Assembly (NCBI GenBank): GCA_963847945.1 | Contig: CAWKBX010000019.1 | Location: 124,001 to 188,000, forward strand | Direction of reading: 5' to 3' | DNA from: JANMJD01 sp963847945 | GTDB lineage: Bacteria; Actinomycetota; Acidimicrobiia; Acidimicrobiales; Ilumatobacteraceae | DNA length: 64,000 bases | Shown: in pieces, positions 29,563-37,938 of the stretch | Position numbering within the stretch: the first letter of the stretch is position 1 | Layout: the number at the start of each line of letters is the position of its first letter | The notes under the pieces: model-generated | What the model was told of the DNA's origin: nothing | The model's input: only the letters and a program-made list of their open reading frames with translations | The model's database searches: none | Program-made: the position numbers and the translations under genes

Positions 29563-30552
29563 TCAGGCATCGGCGGCCAGGCGGCGCATTTGGGCGAAGC
29601 GGGCGTGGGGCCAGACGTCCTGGTCTTCCCCCCAGCCGTCGCGGCCGTCGATCGAGAAGCGCATGATCGTGCCGACGCAGAGGTTCGCGTTGACCAGGGC
29701 CAACCGGCTCACAGCATCGCCCGTGATGTGCAGCGTACGGCCATCGGTATCGACGGCCCCGATCGACAGGTGCGACACGCCACCGGTGCCCGGGTCACAC
29801 GTGTTCACCCGCGTCGCCGAAGCGAGGCGGCGAAGTTTGCCGTCTCGTAGCAGGTAGCCCGACGAGAGGGTTTCGGTCTCGGCGAGTTGGTCGTCGGCGG
29901 GTGGTTGGCAGAACACCAGGAAGGCTTCGTCGGGTGATGACGCCCCGAAGACATAGCTCAGTCGGCGGGCGGAGAGGCCGACCAACTCGGGGCGTCGTCC
30001 CCAGGATCGATCGCGTACCGCGATGCAGTCGACGGGAATCGTCTCGCCGTTCAACTGCAGCGTGCCGGTCACTCGACCGTGCTGGTCGTAGTGCGATGAA
30101 CCGGTGAACGGCGGCGCGCCATGCAGATGCGGAACCGGGGGAGTGAGCCCCTCAAATAGCAGGTCAGCGGTGAATTCCTGCTGGTCGCGGAACTGGTAGC
30201 CGAGCCGGTACTTCATGCCGGGTTCGAGCATCTGCACTGAGACCCCGTTGCGGAACGTCACGTCGCGCAGATCCAACGAATCGGGGAGGGGGAGGTGGTG
30301 GAAGTAGGCGTAGTACGGCTGCTCCGAGGCCATCCAGCGGCCCGGGCCGTAGACGAACGCGCCGCCGCTCGACACACCGAGGTTTGGACGCATCTGGATG
30401 TACAACCAGCCGCCGAGCCCCTGTTCGGGCACGTTGAACGACCACCAGGTCGTCTCGGTCCAGTCGAGGGTCGGCCCCGCGGCGTGCAACGAATCGTCGT
30501 CGGCGCCGAACAACACCGCGTCGGGATACGGAAAGTCGATCGCTGCGCTCAT
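29563..30552 (-). CDS. DUF7064/lipocalin-like uncharacterised protein
   Basis: 329 aa, clean frame. Beta-rich, with TTWWSFNVPEQGLGGWLYIQMRPN, GRWMASEQPYYAYFHHLPLP, GHYDQHGRVTG-like GSSHYDQHGRVTGTLQL, the conserved DRSWGRRPE and SYVFGASSPDEAFL. This resembles the CrtC-like/DUF7064 two-barrel proteins found beside phosphotransferases and acyl-CoA dehydrogenases in actinobacteria and proteobacteria. Function unknown; hydration or lipid binding has been suggested for the fold. It starts 7 bp after the phosphotransferase stop, so the pair is one transcript. Confidence 0.6.
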   Translation of the reverse strand: MSAAIDFPYPDAVLFGADDDSLHAAGPTLDWTETTWWSFNVPEQGLGGWLYIQMRPNLGVSSGGAFVYGPGRWMASEQPYYAYFHHLPLPDSLDLRDVTFRNGVSVQMLEPGMKYRLGYQFRDQQEFTADLLFEGLTPPVPHLHGAPPFTGSSHYDQHGRVTGTLQLNGETIPVDCIAVRDRSWGRRPELVGLSARRLSYVFGASSPDEAFLVFCQPPADDQLAETETLSSGYLLRDGKLRRLASATRVNTCDPGTGGVSHLSIGAVDTDGRTLHITGDAVSRLALVNANLCVGTIMRFSIDGRDGWGEDQDVWPHARFAQMRRLAADA

Positions 30553-30559
30553 CGCCTGC

Positions 30560-31603
30560 TCATCCGAGGCTGCGGGCGAGGGCGCCGGCCTTGTTCATCA
30601 GGTCGAGCACGATCGGGCCGAACGCGGCGACCGACTCCGAGACGGCCGCGCCCGAGAGGAAGCGGCTGTAACCCTGTTCGAGCACGATGGCGAGCTTCCA
30701 GCGGGCGAGGACCATGTAGTAGTCGATGTCCTCGGTGGAGCGGCCCGAATGGAGTTCGTAGTGAGCGCACATCTCGGCCCGAGTCGGCATGCCGGTGAGG
30801 TCGACGTAGCCAGGCTCGAACTCGACGCCATCGGTCGGCCAGTTGATGAGAATCCAACCGAGATCGAGCAGCGGGTCGCCGATCGTGGTCATTTCCCAGT
30901 CGATGATCGCCGCCAGCTCGGCCGGCGCGCCGTGGCGGTACATCACGTTGGCGAACTGGTAGTCGCCATGCATGATCCCGGGCTCGAAGTGCTTCGGCTT
31001 GTGGGTGCGGAGCCATTCCGACGCATCGTCGAGACCCGGGAGTTCGCGGCACTTGATCCGTTCGAGGAAGGCCAGCCAGCGGTCGACCTGGCGCTCGTGG
31101 AAGTTCTCGGGGCGGCCGAACCCTTCGAGTCCTCGCTCCTTCCAATCGACGTTGCCGAGCAGCGCGGCCCCTCTGACCAGCTCGAAGGCGAGTCCGGGGC
31201 GCAACGACTCGTCGGTGTCGAACGGTGCCTCCCAACCACGCAGGTCGGCGGGTGACCAACCGTCGACGGCGTCCATGATGTAGAACGGCGTCCCCATCAG
31301 ATCGGCATCGTCGGTGCCGGCGATGTACTCGGCGTGAGGGACGTCGGCCCCCTTGAGCGCCCGCACGAGGCGATGTTCGCGGCGGATGCCGTCGAGACGC
31401 TCGACGACCGCGCCGGCGGGAGGCTTGCGCATCACCATCGTGCGCCCGCCGCGCTTGATCAGCGTGAGTTCATTCTGCGACCCGCCCGACAACGACCCAA
31501 GATCGGGCAACTCGCCCGCTCCCTGGACCCCGTTGGCGTCCATCCATCGCGCAAAAGCCTCCACGTCGATCCTCGGCGCATCAACTCGGGTCTCGTCGGT
31601 CAC
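30560..31603 (-). CDS. APH/ACAD10-type phosphotransferase family protein
   Basis: 347 aa, clean. GSLSGGSQNELTLIKRGG and MVMRKPP form the nucleotide lobe, IMDAVDGWSPAD the hinge, IMHGDYQFANVMYRHG the catalytic loop and AAIIDWEMTTIGDPLLDLGW the metal-binding site. About the full family length. GTG 31603 lies inside the first tandem repeat unit, so translation begins within a CACGAGCTTTGCTCGTG hairpin region. It is divergent from the acyl-CoA dehydrogenase at 32,101 across the repeat array. Probable role in acyl-CoA catabolism, by context. Confidence 0.8.
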   Translation of the reverse strand: MTDETRVDAPRIDVEAFARWMDANGVQGAGELPDLGSLSGGSQNELTLIKRGGRTMVMRKPPAGAVVERLDGIRREHRLVRALKGADVPHAEYIAGTDDADLMGTPFYIMDAVDGWSPADLRGWEAPFDTDESLRPGLAFELVRGAALLGNVDWKERGLEGFGRPENFHERQVDRWLAFLERIKCRELPGLDDASEWLRTHKPKHFEPGIMHGDYQFANVMYRHGAPAELAAIIDWEMTTIGDPLLDLGWILINWPTDGVEFEPGYVDLTGMPTRAEMCAHYELHSGRSTEDIDYYMVLARWKLAIVLEQGYSRFLSGAAVSESVAAFGPIVLDLMNKAGALARSLG

Positions 31604-32043
31604 GAGCTTTGCTCGTGACCGGTCAGCGGCGCGAGCGCCAGCGAGCCCGATGGCGATGGGGTTCGGGGGCGTAGCCCCCGGGTGAAAGTGGTCACGAGCT
31701 TTGCTCGTGACCGGTCAGCGGCGCGAGCGCCAGTGAGCCCGATGGCGATGGGGTTCGGGGGCGTAGCCCCCGGGTGAAAGTGGTCACGAGCTTTGCTCGT
31801 GACCGGTCAGCGGCGCGAGCGCCAGTGAGCCCGATGGCGATGGGGTTGGGGGCGTAGCCCCGGTGAAAGTGGTCACGAGCTTTGCTCGTGACCGGTCAGC
31901 GGCGCGAGCGCCAGTGAGCCCGATGGCGATGGGGTTCGGGGCGCAGCCCCGGGTGAAGTGGTCACGAGCTTTGCTCGTGACCGGTCGGCGCGAGCGCAGT
32001 GAGCCCGATGGCGATGGGGTTGGGGCGCCCCCGGGTAAAAGGG
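31599..32043. repeat. five tandem copies of an about 92-bp hairpin-rich repeat
   Basis: Units begin with GTCACGAGCTTTGCTCGTGA at 31599, 31691, 31783, 31872 and 31961; lengths are 92, 92, 89, 89 and about 83 bp. Each holds a perfect 9-bp stem (GTCACGAGC/GCTCGTGAC, TTT loop), a GGCGCGAGCGCC dyad, GAGCCCGATGGCGATGGGG and a GGGGGC-GTA-GCCCCC stem. The last units have lost bases. The array fills the divergent promoter region between 31603 and 32101. Confidence 0.85.
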
Positions 32044-32053
32044 TCATGGCACC

Positions 32054-32067
32054 TGACAGTAGTGTCA
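32054..32067. promoter_or_regulatory. palindromic operator TGACA-N4-TGTCA
   Basis: TGACAGTAGTGTCA, 33 bp before the acyl-CoA dehydrogenase ATG and directly after the last tandem repeat. Confidence 0.55.
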
Positions 32068-32100
32068 GACGCTGTCGCCGCGAACGCCTGGGGGTTTGGC

Positions 32101-33399
32101 ATGGGTTGGGATTTTGAGACGGAGCCCGAGTTTCAAGCGAAGCTCGATTGGATCGATCGCTTCTTGACCGAGGAGATCGAGCCGCTCGACCTCGTGCTCG
32201 ACAACCCGTACGACAAGACGAACCGGCGGACGATCGACTACGTCAAGCCGCTGCAACAACAGGTCCGCGATCAGGGCCTGTGGGCGTGTCACCTCGGCCC
32301 GGAACTGGGCGGTGCCGGTTATGGGCAGGTGAAGCTGGCGTTGATGAACGAGTTGCTCGGCCGTTCCGGTTGGGCGCCGACGATCTTCGGCTGCCAGGCC
32401 CCCGACTCGGGCAATGCCGAGATCATCGCCCACTACGGCACCGACGAGCAGAAGTCCCGCTACCTCAAGCCCCTGCTCAACGGGGAGATTTCGTCGTGCT
32501 ACTCGATGACCGAACCCCACGCCGGTGCCGACCCGACGCTGTTCACCACTCGCCTGGAGCGTGACGGCGACGAGTGGGTGCTCAATGGCCACAAGTGGTT
32601 CTCATCGAATGCTCGGTTCGCCAGCTTCTTCATCGTAATGGCCGTGTCGAACCCCGATGTCAGTGCCTATCAGGGCATGTCGATGGCGATCGTCCCGGCC
32701 GAAACCCCGGGCATCAAGATTCTGCGCAACGTCGGCATCGGCACGGAATCCGACCACGAGGGCTCACACGCCTACATCCACTACGACAACGTGCGCATCC
32801 CCAACGAGAACCTGCTGGGCGGGGAGGGCCAGGCGTTTGCCATCGCCCAGACGCGCCTTGGCGGTGGGCGCATCCACCACGCGATGCGGACGATCGCCGT
32901 CGTCAAGCAGGCCTTCGACTTGATGTGCGAGCGAGCGTTGGCCCGCCAAACCCGGCACGGTTCATTGGCGACGATGCAGATGACCCAGGAGAAGATCGCC
33001 GATTCGTGGATCGAGATCGAGTCGTTCCGCCTGCTCGTGCTGCGCACCGCCTGGCTGATCGACAAGCACCACGACTACCGCAAGGTGCGCAAGGACATCT
33101 CGGCGATCAAGGCGGCGATGCCCAAGGTGATGTTCGACGTGGTGCAGCGCTCGATGCATCTGCACGGCTCGCTGGGGATCTCGAACGAGATGCCGTTCTC
33201 GCGGTGGATGGTCGGAGCAGAGGCGTTGGCGCTGGCCGACGGCCCCACCGAGGTGCACAAGTTGGCTCTCGCCCGCGACCTGCTCAAGGGATACACCCCG
33301 CACGAGGGACTGTTCCCTCGCGGTCATATCCCGACCTTGCGCGAGGCGGCGCGGGCGAAGATGGCCGACTTCTTGGATCGCGAAGCGGCGGAGCTGTAA
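32101..33399 (+). CDS. acyl-CoA dehydrogenase
   Basis: 432 aa from ATG 32101 (MGWDFETEPEFQAKLDWIDRF). A clean, complete ACAD: VRDQGLWACHLGPELGGAGYG, ISSCYSMTEPHAGADPTLF (FAD loop), WVLNGHKWFSSNA, SHAYIHYDNVRIPNENLLG, LHGSLGISNEMPFSRWM and ADGPTEVHKLALARDLLKGY. The PTEVHK ending and long N-terminus resemble the ACAD10/11-like dehydrogenases that pair with phosphotransferases, matching the divergent gene at 30,560. It catalyses alpha-beta dehydrogenation of an acyl-CoA. Followed after 9 bp by a CoA ligase. Confidence 0.9.
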   Translation: MGWDFETEPEFQAKLDWIDRFLTEEIEPLDLVLDNPYDKTNRRTIDYVKPLQQQVRDQGLWACHLGPELGGAGYGQVKLALMNELLGRSGWAPTIFGCQAPDSGNAEIIAHYGTDEQKSRYLKPLLNGEISSCYSMTEPHAGADPTLFTTRLERDGDEWVLNGHKWFSSNARFASFFIVMAVSNPDVSAYQGMSMAIVPAETPGIKILRNVGIGTESDHEGSHAYIHYDNVRIPNENLLGGEGQAFAIAQTRLGGGRIHHAMRTIAVVKQAFDLMCERALARQTRHGSLATMQMTQEKIADSWIEIESFRLLVLRTAWLIDKHHDYRKVRKDISAIKAAMPKVMFDVVQRSMHLHGSLGISNEMPFSRWMVGAEALALADGPTEVHKLALARDLLKGYTPHEGLFPRGHIPTLREAARAKMADFLDREAAEL

Positions 33400-33408
33400 G
33401 GAAGAGCC

Positions 33409-34890
33409 ATGCATTTGTCGAATCTGGTGGAGATGGTCGAGTCGGGCTTCGACGACCGCGTGTTGTTGGGATCGTCGGACGCCCCAATCACCGGGGCCGA
33501 CCTTGGTCGTTTGGTGCGCGCGGGGGCTTCGTTGATCGCAGGAACGGGCGCCACGGCCGTTGTGTACGCCGGCGAGAACCACCCGATGTTGCCGGTCGCG
33601 CTGCTGTCGGCGGCCTGGGCCGGAGCCCCGTTCGTCCCGGTCAACTACCGCCTCGACGATGAACGGCTCTGCGCACTGATCAATAGGCAGCCGGGCGCGC
33701 TGCTGATCGCCGATGCGCCGACCGCGGCCCGCCTGACGGCATTGGGCTGCGCGGTCACGGTGTTCGACGACTGGCTGACCTCGTTGCCCGAATCCGCGGA
33801 GATCGAGCCGGCGTGGGACATCGATGAGGTTGCCATCGTGCTCTACACCAGCGGCACGACGGCAGAGCCGAAGGCCGCGCTGCTCCGCCACCGCCACTTG
33901 ATGGCGTACCTCCTCGGCTCGGTCGAGTTCGGTTCGGCCGACCCGACCGACGCGGTGCTCGTCTCGGTTCCGCCGTATCACATCGCTGGCGTAGCCAATC
34001 TGCTGTCGAACCTGTTCGCCGGCCGTCGCCTGGTCTACTTGCGCGCCTTCGACGCCCAAGTATGGCTCGACACGGTGCAGGGCGAAGGCGTCACCCACGC
34101 GATGGTCGTGCCGACGATGTTGGCCCGCGTCGTCGACGTCCTCGACGGGGCAACGGCCGATGCGCCGACACTACGATCGCTGTCGTACGGCGGGGCGAAG
34201 GTCTCTGAGCGGGTGCTGGTCACCGCGTTGCGGGCGTTTCCGGCGACCGGGTTCGTCAACGCCTACGGCCTCACCGAAACCGCCTCGACCGTCGCCGTTC
34301 TCGGTCCTGACGATCATCGCGCCGCGATCGAGTCGGACGATCCACTGGTCAAGCGGCGGTTGTCGTCGGCTGGGCAGGTGCTGCCGATGGTCGAGATCGA
34401 GGTTCGCGACCAGGACGGGACCGTGATGCCGGCCGGTGAGGTCGGGTACCTGTTCCTGCGCGGCGAGCAGATCGCCGGGGAGTATTCGTCGGGCAGTGTG
34501 CTCGACGCTGAGGGCTGGTTTTTCACCCGCGACCGAGGCTTTGTCGACGACGAGGGCTACCTGTTCATCGAAGGCCGATCGGACGACACAATCATCCGCG
34601 GCGGCGAAAACATCGCTCCCGCCGAGATCGAGGCGGTGCTGCTCGCCCACGTCGCAGTCGCAGAGGTGTGCGTGATGGGCGTCCCCGACGACGAGTGGGG
34701 CCAGCGGATTGTCGCCGCCGTCGTGCTCGCCGATGGGGCGGCTGCCACCGCCGACGAGCTGCGCGCCCATGCCCGGTCATCGCTGCGCGGTTCCAAGACC
34801 CCCGAGACGATCGTGTTCCGCGCCGAGCTGCCCTACACCGACACCGGCAAACTGTTGCGCCGAGTCGTGCTCACCGAGTACCTCGGCTAG
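33409..34890 (+). CDS. acyl-CoA synthetase (AMP-binding)
   Basis: 493 aa, clean. P-loop VLYTSGTTAEPKAAL, VSVPPYHIAGVANLL, YGGAKVSERV, adenine site FVNAYGLTETASTVAVLG, then FTRDRGFVDDEGYLFIEGRSDDTIIRGG (A8 hinge Asp), NIAPAEIEAVL and catalytic-lysine region YTDTGKLLRRVVL. It makes acyl-CoA from a free acid, ATP and CoA, supplying substrate for the dehydrogenase encoded immediately upstream. RBS AAGGAAG precedes ATG 33409. It is the last catabolic gene before the cassette region. Confidence 0.9.
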   Translation: MHLSNLVEMVESGFDDRVLLGSSDAPITGADLGRLVRAGASLIAGTGATAVVYAGENHPMLPVALLSAAWAGAPFVPVNYRLDDERLCALINRQPGALLIADAPTAARLTALGCAVTVFDDWLTSLPESAEIEPAWDIDEVAIVLYTSGTTAEPKAALLRHRHLMAYLLGSVEFGSADPTDAVLVSVPPYHIAGVANLLSNLFAGRRLVYLRAFDAQVWLDTVQGEGVTHAMVVPTMLARVVDVLDGATADAPTLRSLSYGGAKVSERVLVTALRAFPATGFVNAYGLTETASTVAVLGPDDHRAAIESDDPLVKRRLSSAGQVLPMVEIEVRDQDGTVMPAGEVGYLFLRGEQIAGEYSSGSVLDAEGWFFTRDRGFVDDEGYLFIEGRSDDTIIRGGENIAPAEIEAVLLAHVAVAEVCVMGVPDDEWGQRIVAAVVLADGAAATADELRAHARSSLRGSKTPETIVFRAELPYTDTGKLLRRVVLTEYLG

Positions 34891-35362
34891 TCGAACGGCT
34901 GCCCCACCAGCGAGCCAGCTGTCGGCGGACATCAGGTTCCGCCTATTGGTGTCCATCAGGGACCGCCCGATCACGGCCAACTCATCACGATGCGCGGTTG
35001 AAGCTGGGATTGGCGGTTCGTACTCACTCGTGTTCTACAACAAGTCGCTTGTGTGGTTGCCATGATCCGCACGCCTACCCGGTATCGGGCACGATGCAGC
35101 GGGTTCAGAGCCGAGCGGTGGGCGTTATGGGGCGCTGGGTTAAGGCCGCAGCGCCGTGATCAATCTCGCCGTCGGACGGGATTCGCGAGCGGCGATATCG
35201 GGCGGTTCCGGCGTGTTGCCTTGCTCGCCTATCGGCCAGTTCCGAGTGCTCCCGTCCGGCGTTCGGGGACCGAGCCAGCCAGGTTTCGCTCGTGCATAGC
35301 GGACAATGACCACGAAGCGGCCCGGCGTGCCACCCCCACCAACGCGTGATATCGTTGAGGAC
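34891..35362. other. boundary region with two right half-sites of the cassette repeat
   Basis: 472 bp, no supportable gene. ACCCGGTATCGGGCACG (35077-35093) and CGGCGATATCGGGCGG (35190-35206) match the right element of the cassette sites, but no clear left element is found 44 bp before either. They may be decayed sites marking the start of the array. Confidence 0.4.
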
Positions 35363-35575
35363 ATGACCGATATCCTCATTCGGGATGTACCCGACGAAGT
35401 TGTCGCAGCCGTCGACGCGAACGCGCAACGCAGTGGACAGACGCGCGCTGAATATTTGCGTCGGCTCCTGGCCGACCAGCAACGGCCCGCGTTGACTCGC
35501 GAACAGCTGAACCGTTTCGCCGAGCGCACTGCCGATTTGGGCAATTCCCAGGTCATGGCGGCCGCATGGCAGTGA
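35363..35575 (+). CDS. vapB: VapB-type ribbon-helix-helix antitoxin
   Basis: 70 aa: MTDILIRDVPDEVVAAVDAN, then AQRSGQTRAEYLRRLLADQQ, the single-strand-plus-two-helix ribbon-helix-helix DNA-binding fold. The C-terminal part (LTREQLNRFAERTADL) should wrap the toxin. It overlaps the PIN toxin by 10 bp, the normal vapBC arrangement. The pair would autoregulate from the promoter just upstream, where GTGATATCG lies at 35,346. Lies in the first cassette interval. Confidence 0.8.
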   Translation: MTDILIRDVPDEVVAAVDANAQRSGQTRAEYLRRLLADQQRPALTREQLNRFAERTADLGNSQVMAAAWQ

Positions 35576-35973
35576 CAACGACCTGGCTCATCGACAAATC
35601 GGCGCTCAACCGACTCCCCGACGCCAGCGATGAGTGGCTGTCACGCATTCAACGCGGCCTCGTCAGGATCTCGACCGTCACATTGCTTGAGGTCGGTTTC
35701 TCGACCCGCAACGGCGCCGATCACCGCGGCACGCTCGGCGAACCGCCCGTGTCGTCGATGCCCGTCGAACACATCACACCCTCGATCGAAGCGCGTGCGG
35801 TCGAGATCCAGACGCTGCTCGCAGACCGTGGCCAGCATCGTGCCCCTTCGATCCCCGACCTACTCATCGCCGCGACAGCAGAACTTTCCCGACTCACGGT
35901 ATTGCATGTCGACAAAGACTTCGACCTTATAGCCGCGATCACCGACCAACCCATCGAGCGCCTCCGAGCCTGA
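35566..35973 (+). CDS. vapC: VapC-type PIN-domain ribonuclease toxin
   Basis: 135 aa PIN domain: TTWLIDKSAL (first acidic Asp), ISTVTLLEVGFS (Glu), RAPSIPDLLIAATAEL (Asp) and VLHVDKDFDLIAAIT (terminal Asp). These four acidic residues bind Mg in VapC RNases, which cleave tRNA or rRNA when freed from VapB. Start ATG 35566 inside the antitoxin 3' end. Toxin-antitoxin pairs are frequent stabilising cargo of integron cassette arrays. Confidence 0.85.
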   Translation: MAVTTTWLIDKSALNRLPDASDEWLSRIQRGLVRISTVTLLEVGFSTRNGADHRGTLGEPPVSSMPVEHITPSIEARAVEIQTLLADRGQHRAPSIPDLLIAATAELSRLTVLHVDKDFDLIAAITDQPIERLRA

Positions 35974-36072
35974 GCCGCTGGCAGCTGCTGCCGGTCGGCG
36001 TCGAGCACTCGAGCGTCCATCGGATGGCCGACGGACACGCTCGCTCATCCCGTCACCACCACACCAGATCAT

Positions 36073-36132
36073 CCGATATCCACCGCGAAGCGGTCGACGT
36101 GGGGGCTCGGGCCGTACTCGGTATCGGCGCGG
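36073..36132 (+). repeat. cassette site B (attC-like)
   Basis: Left element CCGATATCCACC at 36073 and right element CTCGGTATCG at 36117, spacing 44 nt, with an inner hairpin ACCGC-GAA-GCGGT. A further CTCGATATCG follows at 36133. Confidence 0.75.
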
Positions 36133-36187
36133 CTCGATATCGCTCACCCAGCTGACAGGGCCCGGCGCGACGGATTCGACGTGGGCG

Positions 36188-36694
36188 TCAATGACGGGAT
36201 CGTCGAAACAGTCGCCACGGAGCGGTGCAACGACTTGTGTCCGTGCCGAGCAGCCTTTCCCACTCAAGGTCAGTCATCAGCGCAAGTGGTTGTCGCCAGA
36301 ACGGTTCACTGTCGATCCACAGGCCGCACAGGCGCGATCCCCAGCTCACATCTTCAACGATGCCACGGCGCGCGACTCCGAGATCGACGCTGCGCACCCC
36401 GACGAGGGAGTCAAACATCAGGCAGTCACCCTCGATGACACGCACCTCGGCCGCGGCGGCTTTGCCGGCAATCAAGATCAGCAGCGGGAGTCCCACCGTG
36501 AGGCAGGCCCAGCCGGCAGGATCACGCCGAATTGTGAATCCCACGACGACTGTGCCGACCAGGAGTACCGTCACGACCGGCAGTACCGATGGCCCTGTGC
36601 TGCCCACCAATCGCCACAGGTTCCCGAACCGAACGCGCCGGAACCCGCGCCGCTGGCCATCTCGCCAGGATCCCCGCCGCGGTTCGTTGGACAT
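36188..36694 (-). CDS. small membrane protein of unknown function
   Basis: 168 aa. Basic N-terminus (MSNEPRRGSWRDGQRRGFRR), then two hydrophobic segments (SVLPVVTVLLVGTVVVGF and WACLTVGLPLLILIAG) separated by a short RRDPAG turn, then a soluble C-terminal half (VRVIEGDCLMFDSLVGVRSV, LWIDSEPFWRQPL). The layout suggests a two-helix membrane anchor with a cytoplasmic beta-rich domain, like PH-type bPH domains. It is the only gene of the B-to-C cassette and lies antisense to the site orientation. Confidence 0.55.
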   Translation of the reverse strand: MSNEPRRGSWRDGQRRGFRRVRFGNLWRLVGSTGPSVLPVVTVLLVGTVVVGFTIRRDPAGWACLTVGLPLLILIAGKAAAAEVRVIEGDCLMFDSLVGVRSVDLGVARRGIVEDVSWGSRLCGLWIDSEPFWRQPLALMTDLEWERLLGTDTSRCTAPWRLFRRSRH

Positions 36695-36839
36695 ACCGCC
36701 ATCATCGCAGCCACGTCGTAGGTTCGCCCTCCGACCCTTGGACGCAGAGCACCAGACCGGCACAACGCTGAGCCCGTCGACACGGCCGACGGACGGCCCA
36801 AAGCCACGGCACACACCAGACAGCGACGTCGGCGAACGT

Positions 36840-36900
36840 CCGATAACCACCGATGCAGCGACGGCTTCGCCGTCCGGCGCGATGTCCGATATCGGCGCGG
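36840..36900 (+). repeat. cassette site C (attC-like), upstream of the integrase
   Basis: CCGATAACCACC at 36840 and TCCGATATCGGCGCGG from 36885, spacing 45 nt, with an inner GACGGC-TTC-GCCGTC hairpin. It is the closest relative of site I at 47029 (most of 60 bp alike). The integrase ATG is 80 bp downstream. Confidence 0.75.
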
Positions 36901-36979
36901 GTGTTGGGGTTGACGCGGGTCGGGTGGGGTGTCGCGATGTTCGTGTTGGCCTGATCGGAGGGCCGACAGGAGGTTGATC

Positions 36980-37918
36980 ATGGATACCAACGAAGTCCTC
37001 ACTGGTGCGGTTGTCGTGGCGGCCGGTGACCGGTCGATGCTGGAGCGGTTTGCGATGGCCGGGTTCTTGGCGTCGTATTCGGGTCCGACTCGGCGGTCGT
37101 ATCAGACTGATTTGCGGATGTTCAGCGAATGGCTCGCTGGCCGTCAGGTCGGGTTGTTGAAGGTCCAACGCGCCCATATCGAGTTGTACGCCCGCGGGCT
37201 GGAGGATCAGGGTCGGGCCCGGGCAACGGTCGGTCGACGGTTGTCGACGTTGGCCGGGTTCTTCCGGTACTGCGAACAAGAGGAGATCCTGCGCCGCTCA
37301 CCAGCGGCCCATGTGCGTCGCCCCAAACAGGACTACGAGTCCCACACCCTCGGGTTGGACCGCAACGAACTTGGCGGGTTTCTGGTGGCGGCCGGACTGT
37401 CATCCAACCGTGACCACGCGTTGGCGTCGCTACTCGCGTTGAACGGGCTGCGGATCTCTGAGGCGTTGGGGGCCGATATCGAGCAGCTCTCCACCGAACG
37501 TGGGCATCGAACATTGCGGATCTTGCGCAAAGGCGCCAAACAGGTCACGATCCCGCTCGCCCCCCGCACCGCCCGAGCGGTCGACTTGTGCGTCGGTGAA
37601 CGGTTGCACGGCCCGATTTTCGTTGGGGCCCACGGCCAGCGGATGGATCGCCATGCCGCAACCCGGATGGTCCGTCGATTGTGCAGCACGGCGGGAATCG
37701 CCAAGCACATCTCGCCGCACTCGCTGCGACACAGCTTCATAACCGCCGCGCTCGACGCCGGGGTCCCGCTACGCGACGTCCAAGAAGCCGCGTCTCACGC
37801 CGACCCGAGAACCACGATGCGCTACGACCGAGCCCGACACAGCCTCGACCGGCACGCCACCTACATCGTGTCCACGTTCGTCGCGGGCGCCAGCCGATAT
37901 CGGAACCCTCGACTTTGA
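36980..37918 (+). CDS. XerC/D-like tyrosine recombinase within the cassette array
   Basis: 312 aa from ATG 36980 with GGAGG upstream. Residues 20-110 form the SAM-like core-binding domain (FLASYSGPTRRSYQTDLRMF). The catalytic set is complete: Arg158 (NGLRISEAL), Lys184 (ILRKGAK), His247-x2-Arg250 (SPHSLRHS), His273 (ASHADPRTT) and Tyr282. The extra helix that marks IntI integron integrases before the H-x-x-R box is not visible, so it is not a canonical IntI. Site C lies 80 bp upstream, and GCCGATATCGG, a palindromic form of the right element, lies in its last codons (37,893). Its position makes it the leading candidate recombinase for the array; this is inference. Confidence 0.85.
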   Translation: MDTNEVLTGAVVVAAGDRSMLERFAMAGFLASYSGPTRRSYQTDLRMFSEWLAGRQVGLLKVQRAHIELYARGLEDQGRARATVGRRLSTLAGFFRYCEQEEILRRSPAAHVRRPKQDYESHTLGLDRNELGGFLVAAGLSSNRDHALASLLALNGLRISEALGADIEQLSTERGHRTLRILRKGAKQVTIPLAPRTARAVDLCVGERLHGPIFVGAHGQRMDRHAATRMVRRLCSTAGIAKHISPHSLRHSFITAALDAGVPLRDVQEAASHADPRTTMRYDRARHSLDRHATYIVSTFVAGASRYRNPRL

Positions 37919-37938
37919 ACAGTCGACAAGGTAAGTTG

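Noticed and set aside
30398..31255. 285-residue + strand open frame opposite the phosphotransferase
   Set aside because: Antisense to a clear kinase-fold gene; composition typical of high-GC shadow frames.
31863..32060. Short + strand readings through the tandem repeats
   Set aside because: They repeat the same residues because the DNA repeats; no start signal or family match.
34891..35050. Possible transposon fragment (recurring GTGTCCATCAGG-like text)
   Set aside because: No coding match or terminal repeat could be supported.
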